This document shows, piece by piece, positions 22,691 through 34,031 of a DNA stretch of 64,000 bases; the stretch's first letter is position 1, and every line of letters begins with the position of its first letter. The position numbers and the translations under genes are program-made. The stretch is taken from positions 57,739,954-57,803,953 of the forward strand of contig NC_080695.1 of NCBI RefSeq assembly GCF_030445035.2, read 5' to 3'. This DNA is from Dasypus novemcinctus (lineage: Eukaryota; Chordata; Mammalia; Cingulata; Dasypodidae). The notes beneath the pieces were generated by a model. It was not told the origin of the DNA, searched no databases, and saw only the letters and a list, made by a program, of their open reading frames with translations.

Positions 22691-23620
22691 ATGTCATTGC
22701 CATACACTCTTCCTTTGTAGCTTGGAAATTGGAACATGTGAGTCCTCCACCTTTGTGTTCTTATTCAAGCTGTTTTGCCTAATTGGGGCCCCTTGCAATT
22801 CTCTATGAATGTGAGGCTTAGGTTGTCCATTCACATAAAGAAGTCAGTTGGAATTTTGATGGGGATAATTTATATATTTTGTTGCTTACTTTGTTGCAGC
22901 TTTGGCCACTCAGAACTCTTTCAGTTGTCCCTTCTGTCCTGTGATATATCCTCATATTTATGTTTTCATTTTTAAGATTTAAGAGTTATAAGATATTGAG
23001 GTTCTTGAGTATTTCCTGCTCTGGTCCTAAATCAGCCACTTCTCCTTTTACTGAAAACTGTTTAAAGAACCTAGGCATTGGAGACAATCATGGTCATTGC
23101 TACTGGAATCTCCAGGCTGCCAGGCCCTCTCAGCTGCTGACATAAAGAAATATATGTGTGTATACTAGCCTGTGTACATACACCTAACAGTAAATATTTG
23201 TCAAGGAACCACCTGGATCTATATTGATGTACACATGAGTCCATATCTCAACTCAGTCTATTACAACATGGATCATTCTAGCTTTCTTCAAAATCTTTTG
23301 TGTAATCTCCCACTCTGACAGTGAGGTTGATCCCACCATCTTCCAACTCTTTACCTAATTGCTCAATTCCTGCTGTGTAGGTATGTAATGATTTTAGAAT
23401 TCCTAAGTAGTCCCTGTGTGGGGAAAAAAAATGTATCATCTAGAGTTCCTTTTGCCATTAGGCTTATAGAATCCACTCCTTTCCAAAATTTTGTCTCAGC
23501 ACCTTTTCCCCCAATACCTGCCGTGAGTTTGTTTCATATTGTAGTACAATTAAATCTTTTATTACATCTGCATTCAACCTAGGATCCATCAGGATACTGC
23601 ATCATTTTAAAATTTGTGTA
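22690..23620 (-). mobile_element. Old L1 ORF2 piece and L1ME-class 3' end piece
   Basis: 22690-22880 matches minus-strand ORF2 (CATGTGAGTCCTCCACCTTTG ... GTTGGAATTTTGATGGGGAT). 23040-23600 resembles an ancient L1 3' end (ACAACATGGATCATTCTAGC). Confidence 0.5.
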
Positions 23621-23637
23621 TATTAAGATTCACTCCT

Positions 23638-23745
23638 GGGGAGCAGGTGTAGCTTGAGTGGTTGAGCACCTGCTTGCCACATACCTAGTCCCGGGTTTGA
23701 TCACTGGTACTCTGAAAAAGAAAACAAACCACAAACAAAAAAACA
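23638..23745 (+). mobile_element. Short tRNA-like SINE (DAS-I type)
   Basis: GGGGAGCAGGTGTAGCTTGAG head, CGGGTTTGATC B box, A-rich tail. Confidence 0.75.
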
Positions 23746-23750
23746 ACTCA

Positions 23751-23844
23751 GGGGAACCAGTGTAGCTGAGTGTTTGAGTGTTGCCTTTCTATGTATGAGG
23801 CCCCAGGTTCATTCTCCAACTCCAGGACCACAGAAAAAAATTAT
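23751..23844 (+). mobile_element. Second tRNA-like SINE in tandem orientation
   Basis: GGGGAACCAGTGTAGCTGAGTG head, CAGGTTCATTC B box and A-run, only a few bases after the previous SINE. Confidence 0.7.
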
Positions 23845-23849
23845 TTTTT

Positions 23850-26110
23850 AAATTATTTTCTTCTTATATTTAAAGAAGCTTTAGACTACATAAATGATAC
23901 ATTAAAAATGTAAGAGATTACCATGTGCCCCACTCCCTCCCCCTCCCACACTCTCCCACATCAATACCATCCCTCATTAGTGCGGCACATTTGTTACAAT
24001 TGAGGAACATATCTTGAAGCATTGCAACCAATTATGGATTATAGTTTACATTATAATTTATACTCTGTCCTGCACAATTTTATAGGTTATGACAAAATAT
24101 TCAATAGCCTGTATCTGACACTGTGATGTCATGCAGACAAGCCCAATGTAACAGAAAATGACCCCATATTGCATCTATTCTTACCTGTCCTTATCCCTCA
24201 GAACCTCTGGTGGCTACTCCCTTTATATCAATGATAAGAGTTCTTCCATTGCTAGAATAATAATAAGTCTATAGAAGAATAATAAGTCTATTTTAGTCCG
24301 TTGTTCTTTTCCCAGTCTTGAGGATTTGGGGATGGTGATGCCCACTATGCTTGGGGGGCAGATGGATGGAACAATCTTGTTTGTAGTTGCAAACACTCTT
24401 TGTTCTTTGGGATGGGTGTTGTCCATCATCATCTTCTTGTTAGTATCCTGGGTGATTCCTATGAACTGGGAAGTAGGTATTGCAACTCTGCTGAATTTCA
24501 GGGCTAAACTGGCCTATGGATGAATCAAAGATTTAAGATCCTGGGACATATGTTTATCAAGTATAGTACTATTAATAGGTTCAGGTAAAAGGGGCAGAGG
24601 AGCTAGTTGTAGAGAAACTATAAAGGAGTCTAAATCTGTTACACTGGAGTGCATAAATTCCAAAGTAGGGCCCACTGACAGGGTGCTGAATTCCTGAGCT
24701 GTGTGCCCTGCTTATATTTTCTGGATGTCTCTGGAGCCCTCAGGAGCTCTGCTATTTGAAGTAGTATTTACTTTGGCAGTCAATGAGATCCCTGTGAGAT
24801 GGGTATAAGTGTAAACTCTGGAATGACCTCCCGACTCACACTGAAAGTTCTTAGCCATAAAAACTCAGTTGTCTTTACCCTTTCCCCCTTTTGGCCAAGG
24901 TCTTTTCCAGATGCGTTGCTAGTTATCACTTGGTAATAATCCCTCATTGTCAGGGAAGCTCACCCCGGAGTCACATCCCATGCCGGAAGATAGTTAGTGC
25001 ATTTATATGCTGAGTTTAGATTAGAGAGATGCCATGTTTGAGATAAAAGGAACCTTTCAGGAGCTAACTCTTAGACTGTATATAATACTAGGCTAAGTTT
25101 CAGTTTCACAAGAAAAGGTTCATAAGTACAATAATCAACATCAAGGGCCTGGCATAACGGTCTGTATTCCTTCACTAGGCACTGCCCTTGCACTTGGGGG
25201 CTTCTTGCTGTCCTATTACAGAATGTACCAGAACTCCCCAGTATGGGAATACAATATTCTTTCTGTCCTTGTGTGGATCTCCACCCACCAAAGCAGTGTT
25301 AACTAAATACTTGAACAGATTCATATACCTTAGAGATATACTACATCATTCTGGACATTTCTAATGCTCTACATTCCATCTATTCTATTCTTCCCTCCCC
25401 TTCCCCTCAAAACCTATAATAACCACTAAGTTTCAATTTTTGAAGAAAAAGATGCATAGTTACTTCCAATACTATTAAGGGTTTGACATACTGCTCTGTT
25501 TTCTTTTAATCTGGTGCTGCCTATGTTCTCAAGAAATTCTTGTCCCTCTAATTGAAAACACAGCACACTCCCCAGGATAGGAGTTTGATATTTTCTTGTT
25601 TATTTTGTGGGTCACAAACCCCTGATTAAACACATTATGACAAGATGAACTCTTACATATTCCATAGAAGCTTGCCCCAGGTGCACCCTATTCCACATAC
25701 CCCTCCACATCCAATACCCTACACCAGTAACCTTCCCCTGCTGTATTTGCCAAAAGTACCTTCCCAACACTGTAGTTTTAACCACAGACCTGCAAATCCC
25801 CAAGTCACCTGGTCCTTTCCCTGACCTCCCCCCCCCCAAGTTTCATGAATACGCCAACACAACCATCCCACCCTCCTCATCCTCAGACCCAGCACTGGTG
25901 AACCGCATCACAGCACTGCACCACTCATGCTCATCCACTGCACAACTGCACCCTTCCACCTTATGGTAGATTTTTTTCTCTTTTTTTTTCTTTGTTTTTT
26001 TTTATCATATATTTTGCCCATATAGGCATCAGTCACCACCCTCTACTCCATTTCTGTCTCCTGTAAACCTGTCTTCCAGACTCTAGCTCTATGTGTCTGT
26101 TCATTTTGCT
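23850..26110 (-). mobile_element. 5'-truncated xenarthran L1 3' UTR (about 2.2 kb)
   Basis: Minus-strand copy of the long L1 3' UTR. The 3' end is at 23850 (ATGATACATTAAAAATGTAAGAG... in plus view, then C-rich). Conserved blocks follow, including TCACATCCCATGCCGG and CTTTTGGCCAAGGTCTTTTCC. Beyond about 25560 it diverges from the other copies, so the exact 5' end is uncertain. Confidence 0.7.
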
Positions 26111-26149
26111 TAAATGATTTTGCTTCCTTCCTAATAAAAGTTTTACAAC

Positions 26150-26660
26150 AGCATTTTTTACTGAATTGGAAAAGCTAAATATGAAATTTTTTTTAAGATT
26201 TTATTTATTTTATTTTATTTTTCTCCCCTCCCTGCCCCAGTTGTCTGTTCTCTGTGTCTATTTCCTGCATGTTCTTTTGTCTGCTTCTGCTGTTGTCAGT
26301 GCCATGGGAATCTGTGTTTCTTTTTGTTGCATCACCTTGTTGTGTCAGCTCTCCATGTGTGCATCACCATTTCTGGGCAGGCTGCACTTTCTTTTGCACT
26401 GGGTGGCTCTCCTTACAGGGTGCACTCCTTGCGCGTGGGGCTTCCCTATGCAGGGACACCCCTGTGTGTCAGGGCACTCCTTGTGCACATCAACACCGCA
26501 CATGGGCCAGCTCCACACGGGTCAAGGAGGCCCGGGGTTTGAACCGCAACCTCCCATGTGGTAGACAGATGCCCTAACCACTGGGCCAAGTCCGCTTCCC
26601 CTAACTATGAAATTTATGTGGAAGGGCAAGGAACCCTGAATAGCCAAAGAAAAAAACTTA
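26150..26660 (+). mobile_element. Short L1 ORF2 fragment, split by a SINE
   Basis: AATTGGAAAAGCTAAATATGAAATTT and, after the SINE, ATGTGGAAGGGCAAGGAACCC..AATAGCCAAAG are one continuous ORF2 stretch. Confidence 0.65.
26190..26600 (-). mobile_element. DAS-type SINE with 15-bp TSD
   Basis: Minus-strand DAS SINE inserted in the L1 fragment. TSD CTAAATATGAAATTT (26175-26189) and CTAACTATGAAATTT (26601-26615), one mismatch. Confidence 0.92.
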
Positions 26661-26704
26661 AAAGATTCACTCTTTGTCCTTTAAAATTCCCTGTAGTTTT
26701 TAAA

Positions 26705-26905
26705 AATTATCTGGTCCTGGGATTGAACCTAGGACCTCATATGTGGGAAGTCAACATTTAACCATTGAACTTTACCAACTCCCCCAGGTTGATTTTTTTC
26801 TTTATTGGTTTGTTTTGTTTTCATAGGTAGCAGGGGTCAAACCCAGGACTGCATACATGGGAAGCGGGCGCTCAACCACTTGTGTTACGTCCACTTCCCT
26901 TCCTG
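26705..26905 (-). mobile_element. Two short tRNA-like SINEs in tandem
   Basis: 26705-26787 and 26790-26905 each show a minus-strand B box (GGATTGAACC; GTCAAACCC) and tRNA-like head, with a T-rich (tail) stretch between them. Confidence 0.65.
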
Positions 26906-27370
26906 TGGTTTGACAAATGTGATTGCCAGGTATCTGCCATTAAATTATCAGAGAGATTGCTTCACCCATTCATCCCATCTCCCTCCCCCAACACTACCCT
27001 GAAACCCTGGCAACCACTGATCTGTTTATGATTTCCATAATTTTGCCTTTTTCATGATGCCACACAAATGGAAACTTAAAATATGTCTTCTTCTCTGACA
27101 GATATCTTTACTTATCAATATGCATTTAAGATTCATCTGTGTGTTTGCATCACTTGAGAATTCATTGCCTTTTATTGCTTAATAGTATTCCACTGTTTGG
27201 CTGTATCACAATTTTGATCAAATCACTTATGGAGGGTATCTTAGTTAACTCCAAGTTATGCAATTATGAGTAAAGTTGCTATGTAATTTCCATGCTTGTT
27301 TTGTGTGTACAAAAGCTTTCAAATCACTTGGGTAAACACCTACTAGCACCTCTATCAGAAACAAGTAACT

Positions 27371-28126
27371 GGGAAGTGGATGTGGCTCAAGTGATAAGGT
27401 CTCTGCCTACCATACGGGAGGACCTGGGTTTGATCCCTTGGGCTTCCTGGTCCAAATGAAGTGGAAAAAATATGCCTGCATAGTGAGCCAGTGCCCAGAA
27501 GTGAGCCGGGTGCCCATGCAGTGAGCCAAGTGCCCATACAGTGGGCTGACTGCCCACATGGCGAGCCAAGTAGCATGTATGTGCCTGCACAGTAAGCCGA
27601 GTACCCACAGAATGAGCTGAGTCCATGTGGGTGCCCAGATGGTGAGCTGAGTACCCACATGATGAGGTGAGTGCCCCCATGGTGAGCCAAGTGCCTGCAT
27701 GTCAAACCAAGTGCTCACAGAGTGAGCCAGTGCCATGTGGTAATCAAGTGCCTGTGCACATGCCCACATGGAGAGACAAGTGCCCACATGAGTGCCTGTG
27801 TGGTGAGACAGTACCCACATGGTGAGCTGAGTGCCTACAGAGCAAGCCGAGTGCCCACATGGTGAGCTAGTGCCCATGCAGGTGAGTCACACAGCAAGAT
27901 GATGACACAATGAAGGAGAGACAAAGGGGAGCATCAAGGTGTAGCACAGCAGAGACCAGGAACTGAGGTGTCACAACTGTCAGGGAACGTCTCTCCAGGT
28001 CAGAGGTCCCCAGGATCGAATCCTGGTGCATTCTAGAAGAGCAAGACAAGAAAACAAAGATACAGAAGATCACACAGTGAATGGACACAGGCAGCAAAAA
28101 CAGCAGGGCAAGGGAGGGGGAAAAAA
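27371..28126 (+). mobile_element. tRNA-derived SINE with expanded internal minisatellite
   Basis: The head GGGAAGTGGATGTGGCTCAAGTG with B box GGGTTTGATCC is followed by a tandem array and then the family body and A-rich tail. TSD AGAAACAAGTAACT (27357-27370) and AGAAATAAGTAACT (28127-28140), one mismatch, shows it moved as one unit. It is a longer relative of 31669-32087. All minus-strand frames through the array stay open, because the 20-bp unit cycles through the three frames; this is not a gene. Confidence 0.85.
27472..27890 (+). repeat. Minisatellite, about 20-bp unit GTGAGCCAAGTGCCCACATG
   Basis: About 18-20 imperfect units of 18-20 bp inside the SINE above. Confidence 0.9.
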
Positions 28127-28433
28127 AGAAATAAGTAACTGCCTTTAGGGTGGCTTTCATATTTTCATTCCCACCAGCAGTGTGTGAGAGTTCCTATTGT
28201 TTTGCATCCTTCTCCACATATGGTACTGTCTCGTACAGGGATTTTAGACATTCTAATGTCTGTGTAGTGATATCTCATAGTGGTTTTAGTTTACTTTTCC
28301 CTAATGATGAGTGTGAGAGAACACCTTTTTGTTAAGCTGAAATGCCATCTATGTATTTTCTTTGTTCTCTGGTGAAGAGTCTGTTCCATCTCTTCTCATT
28401 TTTAAAGTGTGTTGTTTGTTTTGTTTTTGTTAT

Positions 28434-29110
28434 TGTTGTGCAGTTCTGTGGATCTTTAAATTACAGCAGTAGTATGTTTACAGAAATATTGTACATACAC
28501 AGTTGTTGTGTACCACCCTATTATTGACACCATTAGCATGGTACAGTTGTTACAAATGATGAAAGAACATTGTTGTCATTGTACTATTAACTATAGTCCA
28601 TGGTTTACATTAGGGTTCACTGTTGGTGTTGTGTAGGTCCATCAATTTTTTAAAAATTTCTATTCTAGTAAAATATAAGGAACCTAAAATTTCTCCCTTT
28701 TAAATCCATTCAAATATATAATTCAATGCTGTTAATTACATTCACAATGTTGTACTATCATCACTACCATCCATTATGAAAACTTTTCCATCAACCAGAA
28801 TAGAAACACTGCAATTTAAGCATTGACTCCCCATTCCCGAGGGCCACCTGGCCCTTGGTGACCTATATTCTATATTCTGACCCTTTGAGTTTGCTTATTC
28901 TAATTATTTCACGTCAGTGAGTTCATAGGATATTTGTCTTTTTGTGTCTGGCTTCTTTCATTCCACATGATGACTTCAAGGTTCATCCATGTCATCATGT
29001 TTCAGAACTTCATACCTTTTTATGGGTGAAAAATACTTCACTGTGTGTATAGATCACATTTTGTTTATCTTTTCATTGGTTGATGGGCACTTGTGTTGCT
29101 TCCCTCTTTT
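28434..29110 (-). mobile_element. L1 (3' UTR plus ORF2 end) nested in older L1
   Basis: Minus-strand xenarthran L1 3' UTR (CACCATTAGCATGGTACAG...TTAACTATAGTCCATGG) runs into the ORF2 end (TCATCATGTTTCAGAACTTC). The older L1 resumes on the far side. Confidence 0.6.
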
Positions 29111-29324
29111 GACCAATAATTTAATGAGTTTCTTGTAGGTTTTGACTACAAGTCCTTTTTCAGATTTGTGCTTTTGCACCTATTTTCTCCCAGTGTATGA
29201 CTGGTCTTTTCATTCTCCTAAAAGTTTCTTTCACAGAATAGATATTTTAAATATATTGAAGTCTAACAGGTTTTTTTCTTTCTTTCTTAAATCATACTCT
29301 TGGACATGTATTTAAAAACTTACC

Positions 29325-30430
29325 ATCTTCTCCCTCTGGGATGCCTTTAATGTATATGTTTGTGTTTTTCATGTTGTCATTCAAATCTCTAAGTCCCTGC
29401 TAGACTTTTTCTATCTTTTTATCTATCAATTGTACTATCGCTTTGATTTCAGCTGCACTGTCTTCCACATCACTTATTCTTCCCTCTGCCTGTTCAAATC
29501 TGCTGTTGTATGCTTCCAGTATGTTTTTTACTTCTTGCGTTGTGCCATTCATCACCATCATATACGTAATCTTTTTATGTATGTTTACAATTTCTTCAGT
29601 GTGTTCTTCTAGGGTCTTCTTAATATTCTTAATCTCTTCCTTCACTTCATTAAGTTGATTCATGATATTTGTTTGGACATGTCTGATTGGTTGTTCCTTG
29701 TTCTACATGCCCTCCTGTATATTAGTTTTTTCTTAAAAAAAAAAGATTTACTTATTTACTTATTTCTCCCCCTCCTCATTGTTGGCATTTGCTGTCTGCT
29801 TTTTGTGTCCATTCCTTGTGTGTTCTGTGTCTGCTTGTCTTCTCTTTAGGCAGCACTGGGAATTGATGCTGGGACCTTCTAGAGTGGGAGAGAGGTGCTC
29901 AATCTCTTGTGCCACCTCAGTTCCCTGGTCTGCAGTGTCTTATCATCCCTCTTCTGTGTCTCCTTTTGTTGAGTCGTCTTGCTGCACCACTCTCCACATG
30001 GGCCAGCACATATGTGGGCCAGCACTCCTGCACAGGGCAGCATTCTGCATGACCTGCACTCCATATGGGAAAGCTCTCCACTTGGGCCAGCTCACCATGT
30101 GGGCCACCTTGCCTTCACCAGGAGGTTCCAGAAATTGAAACCTGGACCTCCTCTCATGTAAATAGGAGCCCAATTGATTGAACCACATCTGCTTCCCTAG
30201 TTTATTCTTTGGACTGGATCATGTCTTCCTGTTTCTTAGTATGGGTTGTAATGTTTTGTTGGTATCTAGGCATTGTTTATCTTGATGGGTTTTTCAGTTG
30301 ATTAGCTTCTCTTCCCACTCTCCAGTTTCATTATGTTGTTGTTTTTGTTTGTGTGGTAAGCTTTCACTTTGATACTTTGCTCCTCTTATTCTTGCTGTTG
30401 TCCATGTTCCCTTGAGAAAAATAATTAGAA
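29325..30430 (-). mobile_element. L1 5' fragment: ORF1 N-half and 5' region
   Basis: The open stretch 29400-29663 reads MNQLNEVKEEIKNIKKTLEEH..., the coiled-coil part of L1 ORF1p. 30200-30430 continues into the ORF1 start region. The element is cut off inside ORF1 at 29325 with no ORF2, and is split by the SINE at 29735-30200. Confidence 0.65.
29735..30200 (-). mobile_element. Composite SINE with two tRNA-like heads
   Basis: Minus-strand DAS-like body with a full head at the high-coordinate end (CAATTGATTGAACCAC... in plus view) and a second tRNA-like unit inside at about 29845-29925 (GGGAATTGATGCTGGGACC). Either a dimeric SINE or one SINE inside another. Confidence 0.65.
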
Positions 30431-30499
30431 CCAGAGAAAAGGAAAGCGGTAGAGAAAAAGGATAATAATAATAGTAGTAAAGATAGAAATAATATTAAA

Positions 30500-30974
30500 A
30501 GGTAGAATTAAAAAAATTTTTTAAACATTTTTTCATTATTCCAAATTTTTCTGTTTCTATTTTTAAAATTTTTTTGTATTTCATTTCTTATTTTGAAAAC
30601 TATCATTATTTCATTTTCTATGAGTTGTATTTGGTTATTTTGTTGGCTTTGGTTTTGAAGAAGCTTTGGATCTCAGAAGGGTTACAACTATGGTGGGGGA
30701 GGATCAATGGGCAGTGTGTCAGTGATGGAGGATACATGGGAGGGGTTTCACCTGGGGCATACACATAAGGCATATAAATGTGTTCAAAATTTCATGGGGC
30801 ATTGTCACGGTGGGTAGAGATTCACACAATAATCAAAAGAATATTGAATTGCCATCCTGGAGAGCTCAGCCACATTCTCCAATGAAGCAACAAAAAGTCC
30901 CGAGTACAGGTGCAATGAGTAGTGAGGGAGGATGGTCCATAGATGGGCCCTTGATATTGATGACTGTGCTTATA
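30500..30974 (+). mobile_element. Xenarthran L1 3' UTR segment
   Basis: Plus-strand match to the module at 52090-52520 (TTTTTGTATTTCATTTC, GGATCTCAGAAGGGTTACAACTATGG, GGGCCCTTGATATTGATG). Confidence 0.65.
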
Positions 30975-31110
30975 AACATTATTTTAAAAGGGGTTTTAGG
31001 TTACAGAAAAGTTACATCAAAAACATGAGGGATTCCCATGTAACCCCTCCCTCTCTCACATCATTCCCTATTTTTTAAAATATAGCAAACACTTTATTAC
31101 AATGTATCTG
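30975..31110 (-). mobile_element. Very short L1 3' end
   Basis: GGGGTTTTAGGTTACAGAAAAG...GGGATTCCCATGTAACC is the minus-strand 3' end of the same L1 group. Confidence 0.6.
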
Positions 31111-31658
31111 CAAATTCCACTCATTAAAAAAATGCACATTTTAAAAAATGACTCTCTCATGGTAAGGACTAACTTACCTACAGTGATAATCTAAAAAATA
31201 AAACCATCATTGTGACATTTATCAGTACTTCACACATATAACAAATACTGAAGGAGGCATCTACCATTGTTATAACTTCTTTAAAGCCAAAAACTTCAGC
31301 ATGAGTCTGAATTAAGTAAAACTTCAGAATGTTCACATTTGCATAGATTTTTGGCTGAGGTTTCAAAGATTCTGCATATAATAAAATGACAACTTTGAGA
31401 CAAAATGAATATTAACAACACTCAAGCTTGAGGCAAACTTACTCTTGAGAAGCAAGGAAAACAGAGTGAATAGTAATAGTCATATATTTCTAAGAGAGAA
31501 ACAATGACTTATTTCCTTTATCATAAACAAAAGTCAATGAGTTGACATTTTAATAACACTGACCAAGTTATTTTCACTTCAAGAATTTGCTTTTCAAGTC
31601 GTGTCTTTAAAATGTGTCCATCCATATATTTGGATTAAATTCAATTAATATATCAAAA
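31111..31658. other. Unrecognised AT-rich DNA with an exon-like open block
   Basis: The minus-strand block 31178-31371 is open, with acceptor-like TTATTATATGCAG before it and CTGTAG followed by GTAAGTT after it. The translation (YANVNILKFYLIQTHAEVFGF...) matches no family I know and no repeat. Confidence 0.35.
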
Positions 31659-31668
31659 ACATGCTCAG

Positions 31669-32087
31669 GGAAGCGGATGTGGCGCAAAGTGATAGAGTTC
31701 TGCCTACCATATGGGAGAACCGGGGTTTGATCCTTGGGGCCTCCTGGTGAGAAAGAAGAAGAGAAAGCATGCCCACATGGTGAGCCAGTACCAGCATGAG
31801 TGCCCACATGAGAGTCTGTGTGGTGAGCCAGTGTCCCATGCAAGTGAGTCACAAAGCAAAGTGATGATGCATCAGAAGAGAGACAAGGGGAAAGTCAAGG
31901 TGAAGCACAGTGGAAACCAGGAACTGAGGTGGTGCAATTGACAGGATATGTCTCTCCCCATCAGAAGTCTCCAGGATAGAATCCTGGTGAATCCTAGAGG
32001 AGAGAAAATGAGAAGACAACACAAAAAACCAGCAGGGTGGGAGGAGAGGAAAGGGGAAAATAAATAAATAAATCTTTAAAAAATAAC
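31669..32087 (+). mobile_element. tRNA-derived SINE, short-array form of the VNTR-SINE
   Basis: Head GGAAGCGGATGTGGCGCAAAG, B box GGGTTTGATCC, about 3-4 units of the 20-bp repeat at about 31769-31850, body, (AAAT)n tail. Exact 10-bp TSD ACATGCTCAG at 31659-31668 and 32088-32097. Confidence 0.9.
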
Positions 32088-32339
32088 ACATGCTCAGAAT
32101 TTTAATCTTAAGTATAAACCATAACTTATCAAAGCATAGTCCAAATACCATACAATAATGCTACCATTTAGATTTATATGCTTCATCTGAAAGACTTATC
32201 TTACAAACAGGAGTTTTGTCCTGCTTCTCCAGAGTAAATGTCCCTGTGTTGAAAACTATAAATGTTAGTACAAAAAAGACAGATTCAAATAATTCATGCT
32301 ATGCATTATCCTTCATTGGACTTAGATAAATTATTCTCC

Positions 32340-34020
32340 AAATCTCTCACCCTTGCTTTTTCCTTTAAGGTTACATCACCCCTTTAGTATCTCTTGCAAA
32401 GTTGGTCTTTTGGTAACATATTCTATCAGTTTTTGTTTGTCTTCGAAGACTTTGAACTTACCTTCATTTTTGAAGGACAGCTTTGCAGGATACAGAATTC
32501 GTGGTTGGCAGTTTTTCTTTTTCAGTACCTTAAATACATCATACCACTTTCTTCTCTCCTCCATGGTTTCTGATGACAGGTCAGCACTTAATCTTATCAA
32601 GTTTCCTTTGTATGTGATGCTTCGCTTTGCTCATCCTGTTTTCAGAGTCCTCTATCTCTGATATTTGTCATTGTCAATAGTAGGCGACTTGGGGTAGGTA
32701 TATTCCGATTTATTCTGTTTAGGGTGTGTTGTCCTTCTTGGATACTGACATTTATATCTTTCATAAGGGTTGGGAAGTTCTCAGTCATTATTTCTTCAAA
32801 TATTCTTTCTGGCACTTTTCCATTTTCTCCTTCTGGGACTCCAATAATTTGGATATTTGTACATTTTGCATTGTCATTCAATTCCCCGAGACTCTATCCC
32901 ATTTTTCTCTTCTCTTCTCTTTCTGTTTTCCTTTCTTTTCCCATTCATATGTTCTGCCCTCAAAATCACTAATTTCATCTTCAAGCAATTCAAATCTACT
33001 CTTAGTTGTCTCTAATTTATTTTTAGTCTCATCCATTGCATCTTTCATTACCATAAGGACTGTTACTTTCCTTTGCAGGCTTTCACATTGTTCTTCTTTA
33101 TGCTCTCCCAGTGTCTTCTTATTCCATTCTTTCTTTAGTCATATTTTTAAAAAATTCTTTGAAGAGATTTATTACAAGAATTGTGTGATTATCACTGATT
33201 AATTGGATTAAATCCTGTATCTCTTCAGGATATTTGGTTTGTTCTTCCATCTGTGCCATCTCTTCCAGTTTCCTAGTGTGGCTTGTAATTTTTTGCTGAT
33301 GTCTAGGCATCTGAATATGTTGGTGTTGTTACTCTGATGATTATTGTCTCTCTCTTGCCTATTCTTTTATCTTTTTTCCAAAAACAGCTCTTCTTTGATA
33401 TTTGGTTCAACTTATTCTCAGTCTTTAAGATTGCCCAGCTTAAGTTTTCAAAATGAGGGCAGGGACTCACTATGGGGCACAGATTTTCAACCAAGGGTTG
33501 GATACAGAAAGTGTGAGCAGTTTTTGTCCATGCAGTTTTAAGACAAACCAGCAGATGGTGCTAGCCAGTGCCCCTTTCCATGGAGGTGTATCAGTCTGGG
33601 TTTTCTTGTGTTTTTGTGCTGAATCTCCAGAATGGAGATTCGCAGCGTGCTCTGCTGGTCAAATTCACTGAAGAAAAGCAAGGCTACCTACCCTCCCCTT
33701 TCCCTTGACACAGCCAACAGGGAGAAAGATGTCAGTTCCCCTCTCAGTTGACTGCAGTGAGACAGGCATTTTACCGCAGCTTAATACCTTGGGGATGTGG
33801 GAGGGGAGCCTTTCCTGGCTGTGGCAGGGGCTTAGTAACTCATGTTTCTCTTTATGGCTTCTTTGTTTCTCTGTCCCTTGCCCTCCGGGGAATTGCGTAG
33901 CACTGTCCTTGTCTGCTGACACCCAAAGCAGGTCAACCAGAGAGCTTTTGGTTCCTTGTTGTTTTTGTGAGAGCATTGAACTCTGCCAGTCAGTCCATTG
34001 CCATCTTCCCACAGTCCCTC
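32340..34020 (-). mobile_element. L1 5' part: 5' UTR and ORF1 without ORF2 (HAL1-like layout)
   Basis: Minus strand. The 5' end at about 34020 starts GGGACTGTGGGAAGATGGC, the typical L1 start. A 5' UTR of about 700 bp follows, then ORF1 from about 33310 (MPRHQQKITS...). The RNA-binding and C-terminal parts are visible at 32642-32881 (IIGVPEGENG, PTLMKDINV) and 32376-32600 (RLSADLSSETMEERRKW), ending ILKG-stop at 32376. Frames are broken between these pieces. No ORF2 follows, so it is either a truncated L1 or a half-L1 (HAL1) element. No A tail was found. Confidence 0.7.
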
Positions 34021-34031
34021 CCTTTATTTTT

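Larger units (their letters stand above)
26920..29290 (-). mobile_element. Old L1M (3' UTR and ORF2), interrupted twice
   Basis: Minus-strand L1M 3' UTR (ACCCTGAAACCCTGGCAACCACTGATC) and ORF2 end up to 28420, resuming at about 29110 (TTTTGACTACAAGTCC...TTTTCTCCCAGTGTATGACTGG). It is split by the VNTR-SINE (27371-28126) and by a second L1 (28434-29110). Confidence 0.7.

Noticed and set aside
27387..27877. Long overlapping minus-strand open frames rich in H, C, T and G (up to 156 aa)
   Set aside because: They come from a 20-bp minisatellite that keeps all three frames open; they lie in a SINE.
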